Positions 17,095 through 26,045 of a stretch of 64,000 nucleotides of DNA are shown here, one piece after another. This DNA is from Methylobacterium sp. J-048 (GTDB lineage Bacteria > Pseudomonadota > Alphaproteobacteria > Rhizobiales > Beijerinckiaceae), in the NCBI RefSeq assembly GCF_022829515.1, contig NZ_JAKSYL010000270.1:1-64000 (forward strand). The letters run 5' to 3'. The notes beneath the pieces are model-generated. The model was not told the origin of the DNA. It saw only the letters and a list, made by a program, of their open reading frames with translations, and did no database searches. Within the stretch, counting starts at the first letter, position 1. The number at the start of each line of letters is the position of its first letter. Both the position numbers and the translations under genes were made by a program.

Positions 17095-18429
17095 ATGACC
17101 GACCGAATCCTGCTGGTCGAGGACGACCCCGGTTCGCGCGACCTGATCGGCACCTTGCTCACGGCCCGAGGCTACGCGCTCGACAGCGCGGCCGACGGCT
17201 TCCTGGGGCTGCGCCAGTTGAGTGAGCGCCGCCACGGCATCGTGTTGATCGACTATCACCTGCCCGAGATGGATGGCTACGCCCTCGCGCGACTGATGCG
17301 CGAGATCATGGGAGTGCATGGCCACGTCCGCCTCGTGGGGATCACGGCCGACCGCCACGGGCTCGCCTCCCGCCGCGGCGCGGACGCGCTGTTCGACGCG
17401 ATCCTGGTCAAACCGATCGAGCCCGAGCTGCTCTACGCCACGCTCGACCGCCTGCGAGAACAAGATGAGCCGCCAGCGGCGCCGGTCGCCGTGGAGCTGC
17501 CGGCCGAGGCGCTCTGGCGCCGACGCGGAATGGCTGGACGACCGCGGGCCGTCCTGTACCCGGATCTCGGCGCCGAGGCCATCGCCGCCGTGAGCCACGC
17601 CTTTGTCGTCGGCCCCGTTGAGGACGCCGAGGTTATCCTGATTGGCGCAGAAGACGGCCTCGCGCAGCTCCGGGCCCTCCCAGCCGGCAGCCCCGGACAT
17701 CTTCTGCCCGCCATCGACCTCACCGGTCGTTTCGAGCGAGGCTGCGACGCGACTTTCCGGGTGAACGACCCGAAGGCGTGGACTGGGCTGGCAGAGATCT
17801 GTCGCGCCTTTGGCGAGCGCCGCACGGGCCTCGCCGCGACTATCCGGAGTAGCGATGCAGCCGCCAGCCAGTTACTCGCCTGGCTTTATGTCGGTGAGCG
17901 CAGCCTACCCTTGTCCGCCAATAGAGTGCCTGCAACCATCCTGGCGGCCGGGCTCGCTCACAGCGCGGCGATGGCGGCTATACTGTCTCTGAAAGAGCAA
18001 GATCTGGTGGCGTGCGAACCGGCTGAGGGTGGACTTTTGGTACGACTAACCTCAGCCGGGCTATCTGCCGCGACGGCTGGCATGCCCGCCGCCGCGACCC
18101 TGTTGCCAGATTCCAACCCGGACCCAATCTGCGACCAGGAACGGGTCCAACGCCTCCGGGAGGCGATCGGCGCGGCTGAGGTAGAGCGCCTGACCGGTGA
18201 TCTATGCGTGCGGATCGAATCTGCGTTCCCGACCGAGGCGACACGCCCGCTTATCGCGCAGGAAGCGCACGCACTGATCGCCATGGCCGGCAGCCTCGGC
18301 TATACGCGCTTGGCAACAGCGTGCCGGACCCTCGAAGCTGCCGCCTCGTCGGGAGCGGACGAGACGGCAGCCCTTCGACAAGCTAAGCTGGCGATTGCTG
18401 ATGTTCTCCGGATGCGATCCGCCGCGTGA
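17095..18429 (+). CDS. Receiver protein with C-terminal Hpt-like domain, last gene of the cellulose operon
   Basis: A 444-residue cytoplasmic protein. The receiver spans residues 1-120: acidic VEDDP (10-12), acceptor D53 in VLIDYHLPEMDGYALARLM, Lys K106 in ILVKPIEP. Residues 120-320 hold no domain I recognise; part (VGPVEDAEVILIGAEDG) could be a second, degenerate receiver. The C-terminus (about 345-440) is a phosphotransfer-like helical bundle with H392 in AQEAHALIAMAGSLGYTRLATACRTLE. It lies 7 nt behind bcsN, so it is very probably co-transcribed with the cellulose genes. It could accept phosphate from the hybrid kinase at 3580 and either act as a sink or pass it on. A start 35 codons upstream overlaps bcsN and is rejected. 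Confidence 0.8.
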   Translation: MTDRILLVEDDPGSRDLIGTLLTARGYALDSAADGFLGLRQLSERRHGIVLIDYHLPEMDGYALARLMREIMGVHGHVRLVGITADRHGLASRRGADALFDAILVKPIEPELLYATLDRLREQDEPPAAPVAVELPAEALWRRRGMAGRPRAVLYPDLGAEAIAAVSHAFVVGPVEDAEVILIGAEDGLAQLRALPAGSPGHLLPAIDLTGRFERGCDATFRVNDPKAWTGLAEICRAFGERRTGLAATIRSSDAAASQLLAWLYVGERSLPLSANRVPATILAAGLAHSAAMAAILSLKEQDLVACEPAEGGLLVRLTSAGLSAATAGMPAAATLLPDSNPDPICDQERVQRLREAIGAAEVERLTGDLCVRIESAFPTEATRPLIAQEAHALIAMAGSLGYTRLATACRTLEAAASSGADETAALRQAKLAIADVLRMRSAA

Positions 18430-18490
18430 ACCTCTGAACTCGCTGCGCCATGAACTGCATCTATGCGAATGGTCAGTTGCAGCTGGTAAC

Positions 18491-18562
18491 GTCCGCTTAC
18501 GGAACAACGTCACAGCCAGCTGAATGACCGCGATGGGCGCGAAGCGGAACGCCTGCTTCTGG
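18491..18562 (+). repeat. Dispersed repeat B, copy 1
   Basis: Starts GTCCGCTT and, about 40 nt later, has GGGCGCGAAGCGGAACGCC followed by TGCTTCTGG. The same order and spacing recur at 24622, 53386 and 61677 in this window, always in non-coding DNA. Here it fills the 207-bp gap between two convergent genes. Confidence 0.65.
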
Positions 18563-18636
18563 ACGCCGAGCCAAGTTCCGCCAGCTGCGCGAATTCGGAG
18601 CTTGAGTGCCCTAGCCCACACCGCAGGTAGATCGGT

Positions 18637-20055
18637 TCACCGTCGTAGGTCGCTGATGCCGAGTTCGGTCCACATCCAGCCGAAGTCGTAGCTCGCCATC
18701 GGATCGCTGGGCGCGCGGCCACGCCTGCTCTCGCTCTCCAGGAACTTCAGCCAAGCCGCCGCCTTCTCGCGCCCCGCCTTCGAGCGCACGCTGGCGCGCG
18801 GGGTCTTGTCGCCCAACATGCCGACTGGCTGATCGAGAGCAGCGCGGTAATGGCCGCTCAGCCCCTCGTGCACGAGGCTCGTCTGCAGGTCCGGTGGAAG
18901 CTCCACTTCATGGGGCGGAGCCTCCTTCTGAGATGAGGCCATCGCCTGCGCGACGGTTTGGATCTCGGTCAGCGGCGAGCGCACCAGACCTTCCAACAAA
19001 GGTGTGAGAAATGCCTGTGCCCGCGTGGCCCGATCCGCCGAGTTGACGCTCACCAGCAAGCCCGTCTCGATCAACTCGATGGTGCCCAGCACCGTGCCAC
19101 CGTTCTCAAGCGTCACGCTGTAGGTCTGCATCGTTCCGGTGCCGGCCGTACCGGTGTTCCGTGGCTTCGAAGCTGGACGAGACCCTGTTTCGAGCCAGTT
19201 CCAGAATGTGTCGGTCTCCTCCCGCAGGTCCGGCACGGTGCGTAGTCGCGCCCGCACCTCGGCCACGGCTATCCTCGGCAGGAGTGGGTACCGCATGGTG
19301 TGGAACGCGATCTCGGTGCCCTCGCTGTTCACCAGGGTCGGTAAGCTCGGATCCAGCAGCCCGGGCAGGATGTCTGCGAGCCACAGGTTGGTGAACAGCG
19401 GCGCCGCGTCGGTCAGGAGGAGTGTGTCCAGGACGCTCCGGTCGGCATCGGCCGGCAGATCCCCCTTCCGCGCCAGCTTCTCGAACTCACGACCGGCGCG
19501 CTTGGCCGAACTCTTCAGGATGCGCAGCACCTCCTCGGAGGCATCGCGCCCGAACGAGAGCACACCGCCTGCCATAACATGCGAGCCGCCGTGCTCGACG
19601 ATGCGTGCGCCGATCCGCTCCCAAGGCGCGAGAGATCGACTGGCCGTCCGCTCCGTGATGCGGACCGGCTCGCCTCCGCGGACCAGATCACGGGCCAGGA
19701 AACTATCGCCGGGAACGAGGCCGCTGACCTCGTACAGGCTCATCACGGAGCGGCGCAGCGCCTCCATGTAGCGCCTGTTGGCGACCGGCTCCTTCCAGCC
19801 ACGGCGCTTGAGGTACGCGTAGACCAAGTTGACGTCGTCGGGTTCGACGGTGCGGGTGAGGAAATCCTCGAAGGCGCAGCCCCACAGCGTCATGAACTGA
19901 GCCGGACCCAGGAGGCTCTCCAAGTCCTCCAGCTCCAGGTCGGCTTGCTCGCAGGCTGGCCCAACATGCAGCCAAAGCGCCTCCTCGAACGGCTCCCGCC
20001 ACTCCTCGCGCGTGAGCCACTTGATGAGACCTGAGAGCGAGGAGCTGCTGGGCAT
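18637..20055 (-). CDS. Uncharacterised protein with DUF2384-like C-terminus (472 aa)
   Basis: I do not recognise the full-length protein. It starts MPSSSSLSGLIKWLTREEWREPF, is soluble and mainly helical, and has a central Thr/Gly linker (GTAGTGTMQ) at about residue 300. The C-terminal 70 residues (HYRAALDQPVGMLGDKTPRASVRSKAGREKAAAWLKFLE) resemble the toxin-binding module of DUF2384/MbcA-ParS-Xre proteins, where LxGKTPRxxxxxxxGR is typical; such tails also occur in large proteins that are not antitoxins. No toxin gene is adjacent. It is convergent with the cellulose operon and divergent, by 233 bp, from the thiamine-diphosphate enzyme. Start ATG 20055. Confidence 0.75.
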   Translation of the reverse strand: MPSSSSLSGLIKWLTREEWREPFEEALWLHVGPACEQADLELEDLESLLGPAQFMTLWGCAFEDFLTRTVEPDDVNLVYAYLKRRGWKEPVANRRYMEALRRSVMSLYEVSGLVPGDSFLARDLVRGGEPVRITERTASRSLAPWERIGARIVEHGGSHVMAGGVLSFGRDASEEVLRILKSSAKRAGREFEKLARKGDLPADADRSVLDTLLLTDAAPLFTNLWLADILPGLLDPSLPTLVNSEGTEIAFHTMRYPLLPRIAVAEVRARLRTVPDLREETDTFWNWLETGSRPASKPRNTGTAGTGTMQTYSVTLENGGTVLGTIELIETGLLVSVNSADRATRAQAFLTPLLEGLVRSPLTEIQTVAQAMASSQKEAPPHEVELPPDLQTSLVHEGLSGHYRAALDQPVGMLGDKTPRASVRSKAGREKAAAWLKFLESESRRGRAPSDPMASYDFGWMWTELGISDLRR

Positions 20056-20288
20056 GGCGGTTCCGGAAGCTCACGCCAGGGTAGCGGCTGGTGCTCGACG
20101 ATCCAAGCATCCCGGCTCTGCGAACCCTTCTGCTCGGGGAGGCACACAGTCCAGGAAACGAGAGAGCTGCCGCCGTTGCTGCCGAGCTTAGATCACAGGC
20201 CCGCGAGCCCTCGCTGCGCCTGGAACCACAGGGTGCGCGAGGCGCTGACCATATCGACCGCAGCGGGTTGTGGAACCGGAAGCGAACC

Positions 20289-22112
20289 ATGGCCGACAGA
20301 GCGAACGCCGAGCCTCCACTGACCGTCGATCGCCGCGACTTCGTCAAGCTCGCCGGCGTCGCCGCAGCTGCAGTCGGTACGCCGGCCACCGCGGCCTTGG
20401 CCCAGGTCGCGCAGACCGAGCGCGTCACGTCACAACCTGCGCCGCCTCTCGTGGCCGACGAGACCACCGCCGACATCTTGGTCGACACCCTGATCACCTG
20501 GGGCGCCACCCACGTGTTCGGCATCGTCGGCGACGGCATCAACCCGATCGTCGAAGCCCTGCGCAAGCGTCAGGACAGGATCGCTTTCATCGGCGTTCGC
20601 CACGAGGAGGCCGCCGCCTTCATGGCCGGCGGCATGGCCAAGCACGGCGGTCGCCTGGGAGTGTGTCTCGCCACGACCGGACCCGGCGCTGTTCACCTCA
20701 TGAACGGCCTCTACGACGCCGCCTACGACAACGCCCCCGTAGTCGCAATCACCGGCACGACCTTCCACGACCTGGAAGGAATGCGCTTCATGCAGAGCGT
20801 CGACACCGTCAAGCTGATGCAGGATGTCGCGCTGTTCAACGAGCGTGTCACCGGCCCCGCCAACGCTGTGATGCTCGTCAACCGCGCTTGCCGGGCGGCA
20901 CTTGCCGGCAGGGGCGTCGCGCATCTCACCATCGCCAAGGACGTGCAGCGCCAAGTCCTCTCAGCCGACAAACCCTCGCCCGAGAACCATGGCGGGCGCA
21001 CCTCGTCCTCTTGGTCGCCGCCGATGGGCACCCCGCCCGCAGACCAGCTTCGGGCCGCCGCAGAGGTCATCAATGCCGGCAAGCGCATCGCCATACTGGC
21101 TGGTCAGGGCTGCGCAAACGCCGTGCCGCAGCTGCGCCGTCTGGCCGGGAGCCTCGGTGCGCCGGTCGCCAAGGCTTACCTCGCCAAGGCGCTCCTGCCT
21201 GACGACGATCCGCTGACCACCGGCGGTATCGGCCATCTCGGCACGGCGCCGTCGCAATGGGCTATGCAGGCCTGCGACACGGTCCTGATCCTCGGCTCAA
21301 CCATGCCGTGGATCGACTACTACCCGAAGCCCGGTCAGGCGCGGGGCGTGCAGATCGACATCAAGCCGGATCACATCGGCCTCAAGTACCCCGTCGAGGT
21401 CGGCCTGACCGGCGACATGGGCGCGACGCTCGACGCGCTGATGCCGCTGCTGAGGGCGGAGCCCGACCGCGGCTTCCTCGCCGAGGCGCAGACGCGCATG
21501 CGCGATTGGCGCAGCCTGCTCGACCGGGTCGAGACGACCCAGAAGGGGCCGCGCCTGCGGCCGCAGACGGCGATGCGCGCGCTCAGCGACTTCGCGCCGG
21601 CCAACGCCCTGTTCAGCATGGATTGCGGCGCAAACACCCATTTTGCCGCGCGCCACATCCAGATCCGGGACGATCAGAGCTGGACGGGCTCGGGCACGCT
21701 CGTGACGATGGCCTCGGCCCTGCCGCTGGCCATCGCGGGCGCGTTCGCCCATCCGGGTCGCCCCTCGATCGCGGTCGCGGGTGATGGCGGCCTGGCGATG
21801 CTGATGGCGGAGCTGTCGACGGCGGTCCTGCACGGGCTCTACGTCAAGGTCATGGTGCTCAACAACGATGCGCTGGCGCAGGTGAAGGGCGAGCAGCGGG
21901 AGATCGGCGCGCAGGAATACGGCTGCAAGTTGGGTCACATCGACTTCGCGGCCTATGCGCGTGCGGTAGGCGCCAAGGGCTTCAGCGCCGGCAGCGTCGC
22001 CGATCTCAGGCCGGCGGTGCAGACGTGGCTGTCGACGCCAGGCGCGGCGCTGCTCGACGTTCAGGTCGATGCTGAGGAGGAGAGCCAGAGGCCCGACAAG
22101 GTCACGGCTTGA
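20289..22112 (+). CDS. Tat-exported thiamine-diphosphate-dependent enzyme (acetolactate synthase/pyruvate oxidase family)
   Basis: A 607-residue enzyme with the three-domain fold of pyruvate oxidase/acetolactate synthase proteins. The N-terminus has a twin-arginine signal: D14-RRDFVK followed by LAGVAAAAVGTPATAALAQV. The PYR domain starts near TADILVDTLITWGATHVFGIVGDGIN and has the catalytic Glu in IGVRHEEAAAFMAGGMAKH; the PP domain has the cofactor motif GDGGLAMLMAELSTAV...VLNND. FAD is optional in this family. The substrate is not clear; 2-oxo acids such as pyruvate are typical. Export of a folded cofactor enzyme by Tat is unusual for the family. The longer frame back to 20091 is not used because ATG 20289 opens on the Tat signal. 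Convergent with the NHL gene. Confidence 0.88.
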   Translation: MADRANAEPPLTVDRRDFVKLAGVAAAAVGTPATAALAQVAQTERVTSQPAPPLVADETTADILVDTLITWGATHVFGIVGDGINPIVEALRKRQDRIAFIGVRHEEAAAFMAGGMAKHGGRLGVCLATTGPGAVHLMNGLYDAAYDNAPVVAITGTTFHDLEGMRFMQSVDTVKLMQDVALFNERVTGPANAVMLVNRACRAALAGRGVAHLTIAKDVQRQVLSADKPSPENHGGRTSSSWSPPMGTPPADQLRAAAEVINAGKRIAILAGQGCANAVPQLRRLAGSLGAPVAKAYLAKALLPDDDPLTTGGIGHLGTAPSQWAMQACDTVLILGSTMPWIDYYPKPGQARGVQIDIKPDHIGLKYPVEVGLTGDMGATLDALMPLLRAEPDRGFLAEAQTRMRDWRSLLDRVETTQKGPRLRPQTAMRALSDFAPANALFSMDCGANTHFAARHIQIRDDQSWTGSGTLVTMASALPLAIAGAFAHPGRPSIAVAGDGGLAMLMAELSTAVLHGLYVKVMVLNNDALAQVKGEQREIGAQEYGCKLGHIDFAAYARAVGAKGFSAGSVADLRPAVQTWLSTPGAALLDVQVDAEEESQRPDKVTA

Positions 22113-22121
22113 GCGGAAGCC
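22104..22121 (+). terminator. Possible hairpin over the stop codon, weak terminator candidate
   Basis: CGGCTT - GAGCGG - AAGCCG, a perfect 6-bp stem with a 6-nt loop, spanning the TGA of the thiamine-diphosphate enzyme. No T-tract follows. The location between convergent genes suits a terminator, but the short stem makes this weak. Confidence 0.25.
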
Positions 22122-22291
22122 GGCTGCCGCGCAACGGAGCCTCTTCTGGCGGCCAAAAGCTCATCTTCGGGATTCGTGCATTCGAGGCCTGATCGGTCAT
22201 CCAGGCGGCTTTGCGCTTGTAGCCGTCAACAGGCCGACGAACTAGCCAGCCTCTCGCCGATGAGCGAGTACTTCCGTGGCGCCACCAGCAA

Positions 22292-23431
22292 TCACGGATG
22301 GAGGACCAGCTTCTGCGGGCGCCAGTTCAGCAGTTCGCCGACGTAGATCTCGTTCTCGGACGGGCAGGCGATCTCGTGGATCCAGCCGAACTGCTTGAGC
22401 TGTTTGCCCGTCTCGCCGAGCACGCCCAGCACCTTGCCGTCGAGCGACAGCTTGTAGATCCGCCCCGGGAAGGCGTCGGCGACGTAGAGGACCTGCTTCG
22501 GTCCGGGTGTGATGCACAAGGCCCAGGGCGCGCCCGGCGTGAACAGGTCGACCGTGGTGCGATCCTTGGCCGGCTTGCCGCGGATGATGGCACGCGCCTT
22601 GTCGTAATCGAACGGCACGTCGATCTTGATGATCCGCTGGATGTGGCCAGCGGTGTCCATCACCTGGATGCGAGCGTTGCCCCGATCGGCGATGTAGATG
22701 TTGTCGTTCGCGTCGGAGGCGATCGAGTGCAGGGTGCGAAACTGACCCGGCTCGGTGCCGTAGCTGCCGTAGGAGTCGACCCAGTTGCCGTCCTTGTCGA
22801 TCTTGGCCACGCGTGAGTTGATGTAGCCGTCGCTGATGTAAGCGTTGCCGGCCTTGTCCCAGGCCACGTCGGTGACCTGCCGGAATTGACCCTGCACGGG
22901 CGGCAGCGGCGGCGTGGGGTGCTTCCAGGGTTCGGCAGTCTCGTCGGCGGCTTCGGTTTTGCGGCCCCAGACCATGGCGACGCGGCCCTCAGGGGTGAAC
23001 TTCACCACCATGTCCGAGCCCTTGTCCAGGACCCAGATGTTGTCCTCGTGGTCGACGCGCACGACGTGGGCGAAGGACCAGGCGTACAGGCCGTGACCGA
23101 TCTCCCGGATGAAGGTGCCGTCGGGATTGAACTCCAGGAGCTGGGTGGCAGCCGCGCCGTAGGCGGGCCCCTGCGTCGCCCCGCGCGACAGGATGAAGAT
23201 GTGCCCCTTCGAGTTCAGGGCGATGCCGGCGACCTCACCGAAGAAGATGTCCGGCGGCAGCTTCAGGAAGTCCGGGACTGAGTCGAACGCGATCTCGGAA
23301 ACCTGCGTCGCGGTGGACGAAGGTGACGCTGCTGAGGAAGCAGGTGCCTCGCCTGCTTTGATCTCGTCGGCGCGCACGGTGGGCAGCATCAGGGCGAACA
23401 CGCCCACAGCAACGCACAAGGAGCGGATCAT
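22292..23431 (-). CDS. Exported NHL-repeat beta-propeller protein
   Basis: A 379-residue secreted protein: signal peptide at residues 1-22 (MIRSLCVAVGVFALMLPTVRADE), then six or so NHL-type blades with phrases such as GIALNSKGHIFILSRG, VRVDHEDNIWVLDKGSDMVVKF, DVAWDKAGNAYISDGYINSRVAKID and SIASDANDNIYIADRGNARIQVMD. The overall layout matches peptidyl-alpha-hydroxyglycine amidating-lyase-like NHL proteins, but bacterial members have no proven activity. ATG 23431 has a good GAGGAA 7 nt upstream; a start at 23479 would add 16 residues before the signal. It lies 95 bp behind the TAXI gene on the same strand, so they may form an operon, and it is convergent with the thiamine-diphosphate enzyme. Confidence 0.88.
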   Translation of the reverse strand: MIRSLCVAVGVFALMLPTVRADEIKAGEAPASSAASPSSTATQVSEIAFDSVPDFLKLPPDIFFGEVAGIALNSKGHIFILSRGATQGPAYGAAATQLLEFNPDGTFIREIGHGLYAWSFAHVVRVDHEDNIWVLDKGSDMVVKFTPEGRVAMVWGRKTEAADETAEPWKHPTPPLPPVQGQFRQVTDVAWDKAGNAYISDGYINSRVAKIDKDGNWVDSYGSYGTEPGQFRTLHSIASDANDNIYIADRGNARIQVMDTAGHIQRIIKIDVPFDYDKARAIIRGKPAKDRTTVDLFTPGAPWALCITPGPKQVLYVADAFPGRIYKLSLDGKVLGVLGETGKQLKQFGWIHEIACPSENEIYVGELLNWRPQKLVLHP

Positions 23432-23526
23432 CTCAGGCTTCCTCACGGGCCAGCCGGTTCGATCGCCGAGCTTGGCCACGCCGGCTTAGCCCTAAAACCG
23501 ACAGCTCGGAAGCCGGCGCTCGGTGA

Positions 23527-24489
23527 TCACTGCGGATCGGCACCAATCTCACGCAGGTATGCGGCCGTCGCCGGATGCAGCCAAGCGGCCGGCACGTTCG
23601 AGACGAGATTGCGCGGATCGCTCTCTCGGCCCTGAGGATAGAGCCTGGCCAAGGTCTCTCGACCTCGGTCTGTCGCGCGCACGAGCCGGGTGACGGCGGC
23701 ATCGTCCAGCTCTGGCCGAGCGAGGACGAAACTCCAAGACCCGACGGTCTCGATCGCTGCATCCTGTCCGCGGAAGGAGCCAGCCGGGACGGTCAGGCGG
23801 CGCATCGAGGCGCGCAGGGCCAGGATCTTCGGGATCGCTTCGGGCGCCGGGCCGAAGAAGCGGGCGCCGCCGGGCGCATCCGCGAGGGTCTTGAAGCCCG
23901 GCCAGCCGAGGCTCGCGCCCCACAAAGCGGCTGCTCGGCCGTCGAGAACCTGTGTGGCGCCCTCGCCAGCGTCGTCGAGGAGGATCGGCGTGATGTCGTG
24001 GTCCGGATCGATGCCGGAGCCTTGCAGCACGGTTCGCCCCATGATCGTGAAGCCCGAGCCGCGCGTGCCGAGAGCGACGGCACGGCCGCGCAGATCCTGC
24101 ACGTTCTGGATCGGACTGGAGGCTGGGACCACAAACATGCCGGGCGAGGCGTCGATGGGGGCCACGACCGACATGCCGGTCCCGTCAGCCCGCCCACTGG
24201 ACAAAGCCTCGTAGGCATACTCACCCTGTACGAGGGCCAAGTCGAGCTTGCCCGCTTTCAGCAAGGTCAGGTTTTCCGCTGAGCCCTTCGTGATCCTCGG
24301 CTCGATCATCACACCTGAATCGGACTTACTGACTGCAGCAATGAGCGCTCGGCCGAAGGCGGGGAATGAACCACCGGGCGTTGCCGTCCCGAGCGTCAGA
24401 TGCAGCTCTGGCTCAGATCGTTGAGCCCGCGCGGGTACGGTCGCAGCGAGGGTGATGATACCGAGGAGCAGTTCACGTCGCTGTACCAT
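23527..24489 (-). CDS. TAXI-family solute-binding protein of a TRAP-type system
   Basis: A 320-residue periplasmic binding protein. The N-terminus MVQRRELLLGIITLAATVPARAQ is a signal with a Tat-like RR. The mature part has the TAXI signature order: LTLGTATPGGSFPAFGRAL, ITKGSAENLTLLKAGKLDLALVQGEYAYEAL, RGRAVALGTRGSGFTIMGRTVLQ, ending KTLADAPGG and a helical C-terminus. Ligands of the family include glutamate and other organic anions; this one is unknown. No TRAP permease (DctQM-type) gene is in the window, so it is an orphan or works with an unlinked permease. ATG 24489 was chosen over 24504 because GGAG lies 6 nt before it. Confidence 0.87.
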   Translation of the reverse strand: MVQRRELLLGIITLAATVPARAQRSEPELHLTLGTATPGGSFPAFGRALIAAVSKSDSGVMIEPRITKGSAENLTLLKAGKLDLALVQGEYAYEALSSGRADGTGMSVVAPIDASPGMFVVPASSPIQNVQDLRGRAVALGTRGSGFTIMGRTVLQGSGIDPDHDITPILLDDAGEGATQVLDGRAAALWGASLGWPGFKTLADAPGGARFFGPAPEAIPKILALRASMRRLTVPAGSFRGQDAAIETVGSWSFVLARPELDDAAVTRLVRATDRGRETLARLYPQGRESDPRNLVSNVPAAWLHPATAAYLREIGADPQ

Positions 24490-24504
24490 GCTGCTCTCCA
24501 TCAA

Positions 24505-24923
24505 CGTGCCAGTCGCGACGCGTCCACCATCGCTTCAGGTGCCCGGCGAATTTCAGACAGTCCACGGGAACGGAAGTTCCGCTGACGGCGCAATCTCGTG
24601 CTGAGGCCTTTGCTGAGGTGGCGTCCGCTTTCGGGATCCTGCCCGCGACGCCTGAACAGCTGGAACGGGCGCGAAGCCGAACGTCTGCTTCCGGGCAGAC
24701 CGCCAATTTCCACACTTGGCGCGGAACGGACAGCCGCCTCCCGACCCAACCCGGTCACAGGAAATGATCGGCGCGGCTCCCCAAAGCGGACATTCCCATC
24801 GGGGTGGAAGGTGGATCGCAGAATAAGATATACTTAAACGCCAGGACGCTGATTGGTCCCCAGGGTCAATCTCACTAAATGCATATTGAATAACATTTGA
24901 GAGATATTTTTTGTCTTCGAGCA
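24505..24923. other. Intergenic interval with a repeat B copy
   Basis: No gene is supported. It carries a copy of repeat B (24622-24695) and, nearest the LysR gene end, an AT-rich stretch around 24815-24920. The upstream control region of the TAXI gene must lie here. Confidence 0.55.
24622..24695 (+). repeat. Dispersed repeat B, copy 2
   Basis: GTCCGCTT, then about 40 nt later GGGCGCGAAGCCGAACGTC followed by TGCTTCCGGG. Same arrangement as the copies at 18491, 53386 and 61677. Confidence 0.65.
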
Positions 24924-25907
24924 TCAAACGGCCTGGGCAGTTTCGGGCAAGTCCACTGAAGACATCGCGGGCCCCAAAACAGAGATTGGTTGCGGAAGCC
25001 GAAGATTGACCTGCAGCGTGGGATCGGAGCGGAATAGGGTTTTCAGGAAGGCCGAGACCGCCCTGATGCGGGGCGAGAATTGCAGGTCGGTGTGGACGTT
25101 GAGCCAGAGATCTCGAATCGTCGACAAGTCATCGTGCAGTACCGGGACCAGGAGGTCGCGTCCGGCAACCGCGAAGCTTGGGAGGAGGACGATGCCGAGC
25201 CCACCGGCGGCCGCCTGCTTCTGCGCGATCATGCTCGTCGAGTGGAACACGGTACGCCGATCCGCGATGATTTCGTCGAGCCACCGCACGCAATCGACCT
25301 GCACGAGGTCTTCGACGTAGGTGACAAAGGCGTGGCGCTCCAGATCCTGGATGGATCGTGGCGTTCCCGCCCGGTCGAGGTAGCCCGGTGAGGCGTAGAG
25401 CCCGAGCCGGAAGCGGCCGATCCGCTCGGAGACGAGCCCCTGCCCCGGTGGCTCGAAGAAGCTCAGGAAGAGGTCGGCCTCCCGGCGATTCACATAGACC
25501 GTCTGGGGCGATGTCAGCAGCTCGACGGTGAGGTCGGGATGCGTCTCGTGCAGGCGCACGAACCGCTCGGCGAGATAGAGGGAGGCGATGCCCTCCATCG
25601 TCGCGAGACGGACGCGGCCTCCGGCCTGCCCGGAGCTGGGAGTGACCTCCTCCTCCATGGCGATGATGGCGCTCTCCACCCGCTCCGCGTGGCGGAGCAG
25701 GCGCTGGCCGGCCTCGCTCAGGCGCAGGCCGGAGGGCATGCGCTCGAACAGGGAGACGCCCAGGGCGGCTTCCAGATGGGCGAGGCGCCGGCTGACGGTC
25801 GATTGATCGACCCGCAGCCTCTTGGCCGCTCCCGCGAGGCTGCCCCCACGGGCGGCATGGACGAAGACCTTCAGGTCATCCCAGTCGAGCTGATCGAGGG
25901 CACGCAT
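24924..25907 (-). CDS. LysR-family transcriptional regulator
   Basis: A 327-residue regulator. The N-terminal winged helix-turn-helix is clear: LDWDDLKVFVHAARGGSLAGAAKRLRVDQSTVSRRLAHLEAALGVSLFER, then the linker helix and a substrate-binding-like effector domain (about 95-300). It is divergently oriented from the nitrilase gene with 138 bp between, the standard arrangement for a LysR protein controlling its neighbour; the effector is probably a nitrile or its acid product. A candidate operator lies at 25964-25990. Confidence 0.92.
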   Translation of the reverse strand: MRALDQLDWDDLKVFVHAARGGSLAGAAKRLRVDQSTVSRRLAHLEAALGVSLFERMPSGLRLSEAGQRLLRHAERVESAIIAMEEEVTPSSGQAGGRVRLATMEGIASLYLAERFVRLHETHPDLTVELLTSPQTVYVNRREADLFLSFFEPPGQGLVSERIGRFRLGLYASPGYLDRAGTPRSIQDLERHAFVTYVEDLVQVDCVRWLDEIIADRRTVFHSTSMIAQKQAAAGGLGIVLLPSFAVAGRDLLVPVLHDDLSTIRDLWLNVHTDLQFSPRIRAVSAFLKTLFRSDPTLQVNLRLPQPISVLGPAMSSVDLPETAQAV

Positions 25908-25963
25908 GGTCTCGCGCGGCGCAAGAGTCGCGCCACGTCGGCGGCTTGGGATCCGTGCAAGGG

Positions 25964-25990
25964 CGCTTGCGGAATTGACCGCTTCAAGCG
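25964..25990. promoter_or_regulatory. Candidate LysR operator in the divergent promoter region
   Basis: CGCTTG and CAAGCG are perfect inverted half-sites separated by 15 nt, in the gap between the LysR regulator and the nitrilase, 56 nt upstream of the nitrilase start. LysR proteins bind interrupted palindromes in such positions. Assignment is by position and symmetry only. Confidence 0.45.
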
Positions 25991-26045
25991 GCGGACAGGC
26001 TGCCTAAGCTCGGCCTCGAAAGGGCAATCCAGGAATCCCCGTTTC

